Under the pieces are notes generated by a model that saw only the letters and a program-made list of their open reading frames with translations, was not told the DNA's origin and made no database searches. 64,000 nt of DNA. It comes from Paraburkholderia sp. BL10I2N1 (GTDB lineage Bacteria; Pseudomonadota; Gammaproteobacteria; Burkholderiales; Burkholderiaceae). The translations under genes were made by a program, and so were the position numbers. Position 1 is the first letter of the stretch; each line of letters starts with the position of its first letter. Positions 1 to 8,651 of the stretch are shown here, one piece after another. The stretch lies in contig NZ_SNWA01000003.1 in assembly GCF_004361815.1 (NCBI RefSeq), positions 310,001 through 374,000 on the forward strand, written 5' to 3'.

Positions 1-231
1 GCGAGTACAGCTGGACGCCAACTGGAGTCTGGGTTTAGCAGGCGACGCCGCAAACAGCCGCTTAGTGTGCTCGGGTCATTTCGACGAGCCCGCTGACGTC
101 AGCTACTCCGGAATGGTTACAGCGCAACAGCGCGCGATCGCAGTGCTGGCTGCCCGGATCGATGCCGACGCACGACGTTGGGAGCGTTCGCGGAACCCGG
201 GTTGCGCCCTGGAGAGCAGCGTGTAGTCAAG
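1..231. other. No gene recognised
   Basis: Short open frames here have no recognisable product. The stretch lies downstream of a minus-strand lipoprotein gene. Confidence 0.4.
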
Positions 232-714
232 CTATTTGACAACTGCATAAAAGGTCCGCTCGCCGAGCTTCTGTGCAACGGTCTCGATACCAAAGAACGG
301 AATGCGGTAGTCGTATTCCAGCGACACGTGTTTTCCATCGACCAATGCGTCGGCCTTTATCTCATCCTTCACATCCGTCAGCGCATACGCGAGCGGTGGG
401 AAGAGGAGGGAAACGACGAAGGAAGCGGATCGAACCGCAACACCACGTTCCGTGTAGTCCTTGATCGTCAGCGTCGTTTGCGAGTCCCCAACGACCTGTA
501 CACCGGCCTTGGCCGCTGCCTCCACATAGCCCCTACGGATCAGCTCCGGAACGATGGAGCGCACCTGACAGCTCCCGCAGTCGACCAGAACGGAAATATC
601 GGGCACGCTCTTCGGTAGAGCCTTTGAGGCCGTTGGCCCTGCGGTCGTGCACGCAGCCAGGAGCGACGCGATTGAAATCGAACCCAGTGCCGAAAGTCGA
701 ATGAGGTAATTCAT
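232..714 (-). CDS. Predicted lipoprotein, function unknown
   Basis: The product is about 160 residues. It begins with a signal sequence ending in a lipobox (LLAAC near residues 17-21), so it should be exported and lipid-anchored. The mature part has a C-G-S-C motif, a CxxC-like pair that could bind metal or form a disulphide. The frame stays open upstream to 864, but the ATG at 714 is preferred because it places the signal peptide at the N-terminus. No strong ribosome binding site is seen. The family is not recognised. Confidence 0.6.
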   Translation of the reverse strand: MNYLIRLSALGSISIASLLAACTTAGPTASKALPKSVPDISVLVDCGSCQVRSIVPELIRRGYVEAAAKAGVQVVGDSQTTLTIKDYTERGVAVRSASFVVSLLFPPLAYALTDVKDEIKADALVDGKHVSLEYDYRIPFFGIETVAQKLGERTFYAVVK

Positions 715-931
715 GAAGGTACCGTTGGTATAGGAGGTTGCTCGGCATGGATGCGCCGACGAAGGTGTGCCACGAGCCCACACTGTGATCTCGCCGCCGT
801 CGCTATGCCACTTGCGTGAGAGACGGCATGTGACATCAACCGTGCATGTATCACATGCCGTCACGTTTCGTGCATGGTCGGCAGCGCGTTGAAGCCTAAA
901 CTCGCTACTTCTTCAACCACGGAGGAACGTC

Positions 932-1387
932 ATGGCGTTGCCCAGAACGCGATCACTCGTCTGGCTGGCAATAGCGGTACAGGCGAGCGCATCCGCGCAG
1001 GTACCAGTGAAACCCGGGAAGTGGGAACTGACAGGCGCGTTCCAGGGCCTGCCCTTCGGCGGCTCGGACGAGCGCGTTCGAACGGCCTGCATTTCGGAGT
1101 CAGCACTTGGCTCGATCCCGGAGAAAGCGCTGATGGATGCTGCGCCCCAGCCGACTGACGATGTGTCGAAGCCGCGCCCCAAGTGCGAGTACTCCAACGT
1201 TCGTCGTGATGGTGCGCAGTCTTCATGGATGCTGGCCTGCGAAGGTCCGACGATGTCCGGATCCGGCAAGGCGACGGCTACGCCTGAGCAGTTGACTCTG
1301 TCGGAGTCGTTCGACCTGAAAATGCCTTTCGGTTCCCGCTCCATTCAGCACACCGTGCGGGCACGACGTCTGGGAGACTGTTCTTGA
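932..1387 (+). CDS. DUF3617-type exported protein
   Basis: A 151-residue protein with an N-terminal signal peptide (cleavage near ASA-Q, residue 22). The mature start PVKPGKWE is typical of the DUF3617 family of small periplasmic proteins, whose function is unknown. Four Cys residues (C-I-S, C-E-Y, A-C-E and a C-terminal D-C) match the spaced cysteines of that family and probably form disulphides. A GGAGG ribosome binding site lies at 917-926 before the ATG. The length is normal for the family, so the gene appears intact. The molecular role cannot be stated. Confidence 0.75.
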   Translation: MALPRTRSLVWLAIAVQASASAQVPVKPGKWELTGAFQGLPFGGSDERVRTACISESALGSIPEKALMDAAPQPTDDVSKPRPKCEYSNVRRDGAQSSWMLACEGPTMSGSGKATATPEQLTLSESFDLKMPFGSRSIQHTVRARRLGDCS

Positions 1388-1638
1388 GGAGGCGACGATT
1401 ATTTGCATTGCTCGCGGCAATCATCATGTTTAGCGGGTCGGCTTGCGCCAGTCAGCTTTTCTTCAGGCTGGTTGTGGGCACAGCGATTGGTGCTGGTGAG
1501 AGTCGTCTGCACGTCGATCTGCCACTAGCTTCCCCTCATGCATTTGATGTGTTCCGATGCAGGAACATCACTTCATTTCACGTAATTGGGTATCTGTCAT
1601 GTTCTCGTTCGGAATCGTTCACCAAGGCACCGACGTAG
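1384..1638 (+). CDS. Possible small exported protein
   Basis: A TTG start overlaps the stop codon of the DUF3617 gene. The first 22 residues look like a signal peptide (RRRR, a hydrophobic stretch, then SACA-S). After about residue 50 the sequence no longer resembles a known protein and overlaps the start of the decayed LprI-like gene. It may be a real short periplasmic protein or a remnant whose 3' end was lost. Support is only the signal peptide and the tight spacing. Confidence 0.25.
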   Translation: MRRRRLFALLAAIIMFSGSACASQLFFRLVVGTAIGAGESRLHVDLPLASPHAFDVFRCRNITSFHVIGYLSCSRSESFTKAPT

Positions 1639-2230
1639 CTCGCCGTGCCGTGCGAGAGGCAGGCGTGACTGCCGCCGCGTTCACCCTGTTCGCCGCCGCT
1701 GGATACGCACAAGCCGCCAGTTTGCCGTGTCGCCATAGCCTGTCCAGCTCGGAAAGGTTCGTCTGCGAAGACCCCGAACTGGCTTCGCTCGACGACAAGC
1801 TCGCGACGCTCTGCAGCCGCGACAAAGATCTCGCACCGGACCGCGAGGCGCTCGAGGCCGACCCGATGCGTCTGGTAGATCTTGCCCTTGTGGCCGCGCT
1901 CCTCGCGATTCTGGGTATGGACGAACTGTCGCCGGAAGACGGCGATGGCGGTTGCGTCGCGGGCCAGCGTCAGGCCGACGCCCGATGTGACGAGACCGAG
2001 CATGGACGGCTCGCCGGACCGTGTCGAATGGCTGCCCGCGCCGAACCGGCTCGGCTTCGACCTCGAACGCGCAATGCAGACGCGCTAACGGATCCACGCG
2101 TTCCAGCCAATGGACGTGGCGACAGCACAACTGCACGGACAACGCATGCGTGAACAATTGGTACGTCCGCCGCGTTGGCGATCTCAATGCCGATATCCAG
2201 CGGGGGTCAGCAAACGCAGATTATCTCCCT
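1599..2230 (+). pseudogene. Decayed LprI-like (lysozyme inhibitor domain) gene
   Basis: From the ATG at 1599 the frame encodes a signal peptide and then the LprI-type N-terminal signature: Cys, SSSERFVC, DPELASLDDKLA. This family (DUF1311/LprI-like) is periplasmic and includes lysozyme inhibitors. After about 90 residues the frame loses similarity. Pieces consistent with the family's C-terminal half (W, N-C-T-D-N-A-C, W-Y-V-R-R, L) appear in another frame near 2130-2200. At least one frameshift has therefore broken the gene, and no single frame yields a complete protein. Confidence 0.5.
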
Positions 2231-2397
2231 CAAGGCGAATCTGACCGAGCAGAAAGTCCCGTCAGACGCTCAGGAAGCCGTGCTGGAAATCAAGGGAGTG
2301 CGTCTGCCTTCGACGGTGAGCAAGCAGTAAGCGGGCCGCGATCGAGCGAGTATGAATTGGAGGCCGTTCGCCTCAACCACCGAATGTAGGAAGTCTC

Positions 2398-2547
2398 GTG
2401 CTGATCGCTTTCTTTGTCTTTGTGCCGGTCGCCATTTTCGGCCTGTTCTGGATCGCGTCGAAGATAGATCCGAAGACTGGCCGCTGGCGAACGCGCCGCG
2501 CCGCTCGCTATCTGGTCATCCTAGTCTCCACAGGCACGAAAACATAG
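2398..2547 (+). CDS. Small one-pass membrane protein
   Basis: A GTG start at 2398 follows a TAGGAAG ribosome binding site (2387-2393). It encodes 49 residues: a hydrophobic segment (residues 2-20, LIAFFVFVPVAIFGLFW) and a basic tail. The 3' end overlaps the last 40 bp of the convergent regulator gene. The family is not recognised. The good ribosome binding site and clean transmembrane helix are the only support. Its tail may have been altered by a rearrangement, because it runs into the antisense of a coding region. Confidence 0.4.
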   Translation: MLIAFFVFVPVAIFGLFWIASKIDPKTGRWRTRRAARYLVILVSTGTKT

Positions 2548-3254
2548 CCATGTCCGCGCACGGTCTGGATATACCGCGGCACGGCTGGATCGGGTTCTAG
2601 CAGCTTGCGCAAGCGAACCACTGCGGCATCCACGGCCCGCAAAGAGACCGTGTCTTCGCGCGAGTGGGACACAGCCATCAGACGCTCCCGTGACACCGAG
2701 ATACCCGCATTTGTGGCTAGCTCAGCAAGCATCGCGTATTCAACTGTATTGAGAACACGAACGTTGTTGCCCTGGCGCAGACTTCGCGCCGCAACGTCGA
2801 AAACGTACTCGCCAATCGGTATGGAAGCACTTGACTCGCGTGGCGCTCCGGGAGTGAAGGCGGAGCGCCGCAAAACGGCTTGCACTCGTGCGAGAAGCTC
2901 TCGCGCCGGGTAGGGTGTGCTCAAGCAGTCGTCTGCGCCCATCTCCAGCCCGACCACGCGTTCAATCTCCTCGCAGCGCGCCATCACCAAGATGATGGGA
3001 ATTCGATCGCCCGCTGCCCGTAAGTTACGACAAGCACGAAGTCCCGACATCTTCGGTGACCCCACGTCGAGCACGATCAGGTCGGGGCGCACTCGGTGAA
3101 TGCGACGAAGCATCTCGTCTGCGGTGGCCATCGGCGTGACAACGAGTCCATGTTTCTCCAGGTAGCTACAAAGCATGTCCCTTTGCACGACCTCGTCCTC
3201 CACGACGAAGAGGTGATAGGGACGCACGTTATCTATAAATTCAACGTCTTTCAT
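2508..3254 (-). CDS. OmpR/PhoB-family response regulator with atypical receiver
   Basis: The 248-residue protein has an N-terminal receiver domain (about 12-130) and a C-terminal winged-helix DNA-binding domain (about 145-242, ending in the usual R-G-x-G-Y motif). The acidic pocket (E19, D20) and phospho-acceptor D63 (VLDVGSP) are present. The conserved switch Thr is Met (M91, in LVMAR), and the invariant Lys before Pro is Thr (T113, in LSTPY). Loss of that Lys and Thr normally impairs phosphorylation-driven switching, so it may act independently of a kinase. No histidine kinase gene is adjacent. It would bind DNA in the cytoplasm, and its targets are unknown. Confidence 0.85.
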   Translation of the reverse strand: MKDVEFIDNVRPYHLFVVEDEVVQRDMLCSYLEKHGLVVTPMATADEMLRRIHRVRPDLIVLDVGSPKMSGLRACRNLRAAGDRIPIILVMARCEEIERVVGLEMGADDCLSTPYPARELLARVQAVLRRSAFTPGAPRESSASIPIGEYVFDVAARSLRQGNNVRVLNTVEYAMLAELATNAGISVSRERLMAVSHSREDTVSLRAVDAAVVRLRKLLEPDPAVPRYIQTVRGHGYVFVPVETRMTR

Positions 3255-3972
3255 TGATTCCTTATGCAGTCGTGGCCAACAGTCCTATGCGCCTCCTGAA
3301 TGACACGGCAGCTGGCAGAGCCTGCTCGCAGTCTGCTGCCCTCGGAGCGAAACAATGCGCCGGGAGGCGCACGATAGACTCCTCTGCGCCGGCCGCAACC
3401 CGCAAGCACCGCACCGGCGACGGTCGACATTAAGGCGGAAACCGGACGGGGGCGACGAGAAGGAATCCATGGTGTCGCGGAGATTTCAGCCATCGTAGAC
3501 GTGCCATAGGTTCAACGCGGTTTGGCAGCGTTAAGCTGGGTAAAAATCGGGGATCAAGTAGCGCCGCAAAACGGCGAGTACCTCAGTCGTGCCCTGCGTA
3601 CGCCTTTTCGACCATGATCTCGACCTCACCGAGATGTTGCCTTTGGACGGGGGATGAACAAGGTTAGCGTCTCGTGTGGGAGTGCAGTCGATCGAACTGC
3701 GCGTTTCACGCGGTACTCGCGTCAGCGCAGGCGTCGGATTCTGAGATACCACCTGATCGTGCTACCACCGGCCGCGTCGGGCGACAAGATGCTCGCGGCC
3801 GGGCTGCCAAGCCGAGTTCCGTCAATTGCAGATAATGTGAGCACGCGACGATGGAATGCAAGCACAGTTGCAGACAATCCGAGCCCGCGTGTTCCGTCAC
3901 TTTGCAGTTGATCCGGGCAGGAAGCCCCCCTTGGATTGCAGGGCCAGCCTTTTCAAATGCAAGTCGCTACAG
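3255..3972. other. Intergenic, no gene recognised
   Basis: This stretch is upstream of the regulator gene. Only short open frames on both strands are present, none with recognisable motifs or a good ribosome binding site. The regulator's promoter should lie just above 3254. Confidence 0.4.
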
Positions 3973-4398
3973 CTACACCCTGCTGTCCGCGGCGAACTCC
4001 TCGTAGAGCCGCGGCAGAAACGATGCCAGATGGTTCATTTCCTGCGCGCAGTGGTAGAGCATGGCGGGGCCCCCTTCGTAAAGTTTCGACGGCTTGCTGC
4101 GGTTCATCACCAGGCCCGCCAGACTGTTGATCCCAGGGAGTGCCATGAATTTGCCAGCGGTGCTGCTAACCGAATGAGGGGGCCGTGGGAGCACGCGCAC
4201 ATCGCTGGTAATGAAGCGGCTGCGCATTTCGCAGCCGTTCCGCGTTTCTCGCACCTGATGAACCAGCCATGCAGCGGCCAGCGGCATGGTGGACATGCCC
4301 CCGCGAGCCGTAATGATGGTGCTGCCCGGCTTGCTCGGCGCGAACCCGAGCTTTTCCGGATCGAAGAAGCCGCCTGGCCCATCCGGCGTCGGGCGGGG
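3973..4398 (-). pseudogene. C-terminal fragment, possibly DAPG hydrolase (PhlG)-like
   Basis: The frame can be read without a stop from 4398 to 3973, giving about 140 residues that look like a real C-terminus, including STIITARGG, MRSRFITSD and HCAQEMNHLASFLP. The last block resembles the C-terminal part of the 2,4-diacetylphloroglucinol hydrolase family, enzymes that cleave acylphloroglucinol-type carbon-carbon bonds. The family call is from memory and tentative. The 5' portion is missing: the frame ends at the boundary of the IS200-like element near 4408, which probably truncated it. Confidence 0.4.
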
Positions 4399-4490
4399 GT
4401 AAGGAAGTCAAATACCACCGGCAAAGCCGGTGGCTTGAGATGGTGAGCGCCACAAAGGCGCCCATAAAACTGTGAGCCGCCCGAGGCGGC

Positions 4491-4982
4491 TTACTCCATG
4501 ACCAGCTTCATCTGGTCATACCGCTCGTCCTCTTCTTCCTGATTGCGGATGTACGCTCGCACCATGTGCTCGTCCAACCCCACAGTGGAAACGAAGTAGC
4601 CTCGGGCCCAAAAACGGTAAATTTCGCGCTATCTGGATCGCGCTCTTGCCCTTGATGTAGCCGACCACATTCGATACCGCATACTTCGGCGGAATGCTCA
4701 GACACATGTGAACGTGATCCCCCATCAGGTGCCCTTCGACAATCTGCCGACCACATTCGATACCGCATACTTCGGCGGAATGCTCAGACACATGTGAACG
4801 TGATCCCCCATCAGGTGCCCTTCGACAATCTTCGATTCCTTGCGGGACGCCAGCTCATGAAACATTTCCCCAAGCTGCCGCCGCAACGCCCCGAAAATCC
4901 GCTTCTTCCGGCGCTTCGGGATAAACACCACGTGGTACTTGCAGTCCCATCGCGTATGGCTCAGGCTCTGATACTCTTTCAT
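4491..4982 (-). pseudogene. tnpA: IS200-type Y1 (HUH) transposase, disrupted
   Basis: The ATG at 4982 follows an AAGGAGA ribosome binding site and gives the standard IS200 start (MKEYQSLSHTRWDCKYHVVF). The HUH motif region GDHVHMCLSIPPKY and helix GYIKGKSAIQIAR are present. Two lesions break it. An 86-bp tandem duplication (4660-4831) repeats the HUH region and shifts the frame. Codons between IARN and FWARGYFVSTVG are missing or shifted. The true C-terminus (VRAYIRNQ and on to a TAA at 4491-4493) is in a third frame. The enzyme would have cut single-stranded DNA at the element's hairpin ends. Confidence 0.85.
4660..4831. repeat. 86-bp tandem duplication inside tnpA
   Basis: Bases 4660-4745 are repeated at 4746-4831 with no visible mismatch. 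Because 86 is not a multiple of three, the duplication shifts the transposase frame. Perfect identity suggests a recent slippage event. Confidence 0.9.
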
Positions 4983-5085
4983 CGTGAATCTCCTTCTCTT
5001 GGCAGAGATAGGAAATTCGCGCTGACCGTCGTAAAGGTCAAACCTTGGTGAGTCCCCCGGCAAAGCCGGGGCTTACCTCACTGAG

Positions 5086-5491
5086 TTACCGTCGATACGG
5101 ACACCGCGCCATCCCTCACAAGGGTGCCCACACCAATCCGTGAAGATACGTTGGCGAAAAACGCATCGCAGAACGATGCCGTTAAGATAAGTTTGTTTCA
5201 TTAATAGCCGGATTTGCTGACGTAACTTGGCGGTTGCAATTCAGGCCAGTCACCCTGGCCCGCGGCCGTGTCGGAATTAGTCTGTGATCTATGCCCGGGC
5301 CGCAGCACGGAAGTGATCGATAAGTACTGCATACCTATCAAGGTCTATCGCTCCGGGGGTATTTCCGCTTGATCGATGGCGCTCCATTCCTCCTTCCCTC
5401 TTCGTCACATATGACTTGGATACCCCTCGTCAATTCATCATTTCAGGCGCTCGGCTACAACTGCCACATGCCCGCAGACCAGGCTGGTGGT
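5086..5491. other. Intergenic, no gene recognised
   Basis: This lies between the IS200-like element and the 3' end of the relaxase locus. The base composition is mixed, with no convincing open frame or motif. Confidence 0.4.
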
Positions 5492-7147
5492 TCATCGTTC
5501 AGTACGCGGGTCGCCGTCGGGTATCTCTGGATCAGTGGGCGGTTCTGCGTCCCGATTTCGAGTGGGTTCGCCGTTGCGGACGGTTAGTTGCGTATTATGG
5601 ATGGCGTCGCGAAGTTCATCTCGCTCCCACGCGTCACGCTCACCTTGCGCGGTCCGCCGCTGCTGCGCCTCGGCGTCGAGCTCGGCAAGCCGGACCTGAC
5701 GGATGCGCTCCAGCTCCGGCTGCTCGAACACGATGCGCATGCGCGTATCGGCCGCCACGCGCGCGGCGGCGGCCTGGAATGCTTCGGGACCGGACAGCGA
5801 CAACGTCGTGCCAAACTTCTGCTGCGCGAAACGCAGCGCGATCTCGATTGCTTCGCGCTCGCTGTCCCACAACCGCAGCGTGCGGCCTTCATCGACGAGG
5901 AATGCCACACCTTCCTTGCGGTAGTCGACCTCGCCGCTGGCGCGCACCTCGTACGTAATCGATGGCCCGCGGTAGATGATCTCGTTGTGACCAGGCCCAA
6001 CCGGTCGCTTCGCGCCCTGAGATGGCCCACTGATGTTGACAGCGCGCTCGTCGTCGGCGCCCTTCGTCCTCAGATGGAGTTGCTGCATGCGTCGTAATTC
6101 GCGCAGTGCCCGCTCATCACCGCCCTGTGCACGCTCCTGAAGAAAGCGTCGGTACTGATCCGTGATGGGCTGGCGTCCTGCATCTTTGATGGCGTCACGC
6201 TCCGTGGTGGTGCGATCGCGTAGCGCGGCCTCTGCCTCGAGGCGCGCCACACGCGCTCCCGACAGTTGCTCGCGCCGCTCGGTGGCAGTCAGATCCTTTC
6301 GATCCGCGATGGCGCTCCGTGTACGATAGAACGCCTCCTTGATCGCGCCGCGCCGGTCCTCCTCGTGCCGCGTCTGTTCATCCCAGGCGCGGCGCAGCCC
6401 GTCGCGATACGCTGCGCGCCATTGCTGGAACTCGACCCACAGATCCCGTTCGGGCATGTGGCGCGGCGCATGGCCAGGGCTCAGTCCGACCTGCGCACGG
6501 TACGTCTCGCAGAGCAGTTGCGCGGCTTCCGCCCATGGCAGATTCATTTCTTTGGTCAGAAAATCGGATACGTTCAGGTTGCGCGAGCCCGCCCTGATCC
6601 GGTCACCGCCATCCGCACCTTTGCCGATGCTGTACTTCCCGACAATCAGCCCGTGTGAGTACGCCAGTGCGGCGAGCAGGCGGCCGGCATCGAGTGTCGC
6701 GCGGATCTCAGCGAACTCCGTCCGCTCCCGTGAGCGACCGACACTGCGTGACTCCGCAAAATCACGCGCGAACTGGTCTCGAACCGTATCCGCTTCCCGG
6801 CCGGTTGCCGCCCGCGCGCGCGAATTGAACGGGTCTGTCCGAGTCTCTTCGTCGGCGTCGGACGATTCGAAAGGAAGCGATCGGATCGCATCGAACGACT
6901 GGACGTCGGCCAGGCTGCGGATTTCATCTCTTGGACCGAAATCCGCTGGCAGCCGGCCACCGCCCAATGCCAGATTCAGACCAAATGGTTCGCTCGTTTG
7001 TGCCGGGCCGCCAAACGGTCCGCCGGCGCGCGTGAACTTGTCCGCGGCTGTCGCCGCAAGCCGCGTCCGCTCCGCACTGTCCGCAGCGTCCCATGAACCA
7101 TACATGCGTGCCGCGATTGCATTGAGCAGAGGGTTACTGCCAGGATC
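5492..7147 (-). pseudogene. LPD7-domain part of a conjugative relaxase locus
   Basis: About 551 residues are open from the IS630 insertion point to the stop at 5492. The N-terminal half is low-complexity and charged. A coiled-coil-like region (E/R-rich) follows, and near residues 420-520 comes an LPD7 domain (EIIYRGPSITYEV, VAFLVDEGRTLRLWD, ALRFAQQKFG). LPD7 domains are found at the C-terminus of, or next to, plasmid relaxases. Removing the IS630 and one TA joins this frame exactly to the relaxase frame upstream, so it is either the second half of one large protein or a separate gene whose start was lost. It is not expressed intact here. Confidence 0.75.
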
Positions 7148-7149
7148 TA

Positions 7150-8313
7150 GTGTATCGTTCGATTCTTGGTGGAACTTAAATGAATTGTGTCGCTCCAATG
7201 CTCTACTTCGGTTTGGATTGGAGAAAACAATTGCGAGTTGCGCCGGTTGTTGTGTTGAGCGAGGAGCAGGAAGCCGAGTTGACCAAGCTCGTTCGTTCCA
7301 AGCGGACGAGCGTGCGTCTGTCGCAGCGCGCACGAATTGTTCTACTGGCCGCACAGGGCCTGCAGAACAAGGACATCGCTGAGCAACTGGGCATTGGTCG
7401 CGTGCAGGTTTCGCGCTGGCGCGAGCGCTATGTTGAGTCTGGCCTTGAAGGCATCGAACGCGACTTGCCGCGCGGCGCCCCGCCATTGAAGGTAGACGTT
7501 CAGAAGCTGGTTGAACTGACCACGCAAAGCAAGCCCATGGCAGCCACGCACTGGAGCACGCGCAAGATGGCTGCCGAGCTGGGCGTCAGCGCCAGCACCG
7601 TGATGCGGCATTGGCAAGCCAATGGGCTGAAACCGCACATCGTTCGAGGCTTCAAGGTATCGCGCGACCCAAAATTCGTTGAGAAGCTCGAAGACATCGT
7701 GGGCCTGTACATGTCTCCGCCCGAGCACGCCCTGGTGCTGTGCTGCGACGAGAAGAGCCAGGTACAGGCGCTGGACAGGACGCAGCCTGGCTTACCTCTG
7801 AAGAAGGGGCGTGCGCAGACGATGACGCACGACTACAAACGCCACGGCACGACCACGCTGTTTGCAGCGCTCAACGTGCTCGATGGGCAAGTGATCGGCC
7901 AATGCCAGCAGCGACACACTCATGCCGAGTGGCTGAAGTTCTTGCGCCAGATTGATCGCCAAACGCCCAAGGGCAAGACGCTGCACCTGATTGCCGACAA
8001 CTACGCCACGCACAAGCACCCGGCGGTACAGGAGTGGCTGGCCAGGCACCCGAGGTTCAACATGCACTTCACACCGACCTCGGCGTCGTGGCTGAACATG
8101 GTCGAGCGGTTCTTCCGAGACATCTCCGAGAACCGGTTGCGCCGCGGCGTGTTCACCAGCGTGCCCGAACTCGTGACCGCCATCGGCGAATACGTCGCCC
8201 ATCACAACACCGACCCCAAGCCATTCATCTGGACCAAGACCGCGCGCGACATCCTGCAGAAGGTCATTCGAGCCAACTCGCGCTTAAGTTCCAAACAGAA
8301 CGGAACACTGCAC
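7150..8313 (+). mobile_element. IS630-family insertion sequence inserted in the relaxase locus
   Basis: The 1164-bp element is flanked by TA at 7148-7149 and 8314-8315, the TA duplication expected for IS630. Imperfect terminal inverted repeats of about 33 bp share GTG at the tip and GGAACTTAA at the inner edge. It carries one transposase gene on the plus strand, opposite to the interrupted relaxase. Confidence 0.92.
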
Positions 8314-8316
8314 TAG
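7180..8316 (+). CDS. IS630-family DDE transposase
   Basis: 378 residues from the ATG at 7180; an alternative ATG lies at 7201. An N-terminal HTH region (residues 45-80, LSQRARIVLLAA...NKDIAEQLGIG) is followed by the DDE catalytic core: D in VLCCDEKSQ, D in HLIADNYATH and E in SWLNMVERFF. The length is normal and the frame intact, so it may be active. The stop codon TAG is made of the target TA plus the next flanking base, so it lies outside the element. It catalyses cut-and-paste movement into TA dinucleotides. Confidence 0.95.
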   Translation: MNCVAPMLYFGLDWRKQLRVAPVVVLSEEQEAELTKLVRSKRTSVRLSQRARIVLLAAQGLQNKDIAEQLGIGRVQVSRWRERYVESGLEGIERDLPRGAPPLKVDVQKLVELTTQSKPMAATHWSTRKMAAELGVSASTVMRHWQANGLKPHIVRGFKVSRDPKFVEKLEDIVGLYMSPPEHALVLCCDEKSQVQALDRTQPGLPLKKGRAQTMTHDYKRHGTTTLFAALNVLDGQVIGQCQQRHTHAEWLKFLRQIDRQTPKGKTLHLIADNYATHKHPAVQEWLARHPRFNMHFTPTSASWLNMVERFFRDISENRLRRGVFTSVPELVTAIGEYVAHHNTDPKPFIWTKTARDILQKVIRANSRLSSKQNGTLH

Positions 8317-8651
8317 CTGTTCTCTTCCCGCTCGCTCGCGATCGCCAGTCCATCGCAGCTGGTCAATTCGGTCGGCTTGGTGGTTTCCCAGCTCCAGTAG
8401 TGCATCAGCCGGCAGAAGCATTTGACGTCGCGCGGCGTCGCCATCCACACCGCGGCCGGGCACACCTCGCACACGGTGTGGGGATCGGGACGACGGGCTG
8501 GATCGATTGAAGCGAGTGTCAAGGTCGTGATCCGCTCCGGGTCGCCACCGGCCCCGGCGTTCGTGTTGCGCGAGCGGCGGCTCGAGCCACCGCTGTCGTT
8601 GCCACTCTCGCCAATCTCCTGGTCCACCACTGCTTCGTCGTGTTCGCTCAT
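8313..8651 (-). CDS. Small Cys-containing protein of conjugative loci
   Basis: The ATG at 8651 has a perfect AGGAGG ribosome binding site five bases upstream. The 112-residue product is acidic and flexible in its first half. It then has a compact Cys motif: VCEVCPAAVW, VKCFCRLMH and SCDGLAI. Four to five cysteines suggest a zinc-binding knuckle. The frame overlaps the relaxase frame in +1. Its TAG stop sits exactly at the IS630 target TA but is regenerated by the insertion, so the protein survives. Similar short Cys proteins accompany relaxase genes on plasmids and integrative elements. The function is unknown. Confidence 0.7.
   Translation of the reverse strand: MSEHDEAVVDQEIGESGNDSGGSSRRSRNTNAGAGGDPERITTLTLASIDPARRPDPHTVCEVCPAAVWMATPRDVKCFCRLMHYWSWETTKPTELTSCDGLAIASEREENS

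Larger units (their letters stand above)
4408..5085 (-). mobile_element. IS200/IS605-family insertion sequence (defective)
   Basis: The element has the family's layout: one small Y1 transposase gene between sub-terminal hairpins rather than inverted repeats. The hairpins are CCACCGGC-AAA-GCCGGTGG at 4415-4433 and CCCCGGC-AAA-GCCGGGG at 5055-5071, with the same loop. Another stem-loop (about 4475-4491) sits just after the transposase stop and may terminate transcription. Exact ends are estimated from the hairpins. The transposase is frameshifted, so the copy cannot move by itself. Confidence 0.75.

Noticed and set aside
6339..7382. 347-codon plus-strand frame opposite the LPD7 region
   Set aside because: Ser/Arg-rich mirror of a real minus-strand domain; it also crosses the IS630 left end.
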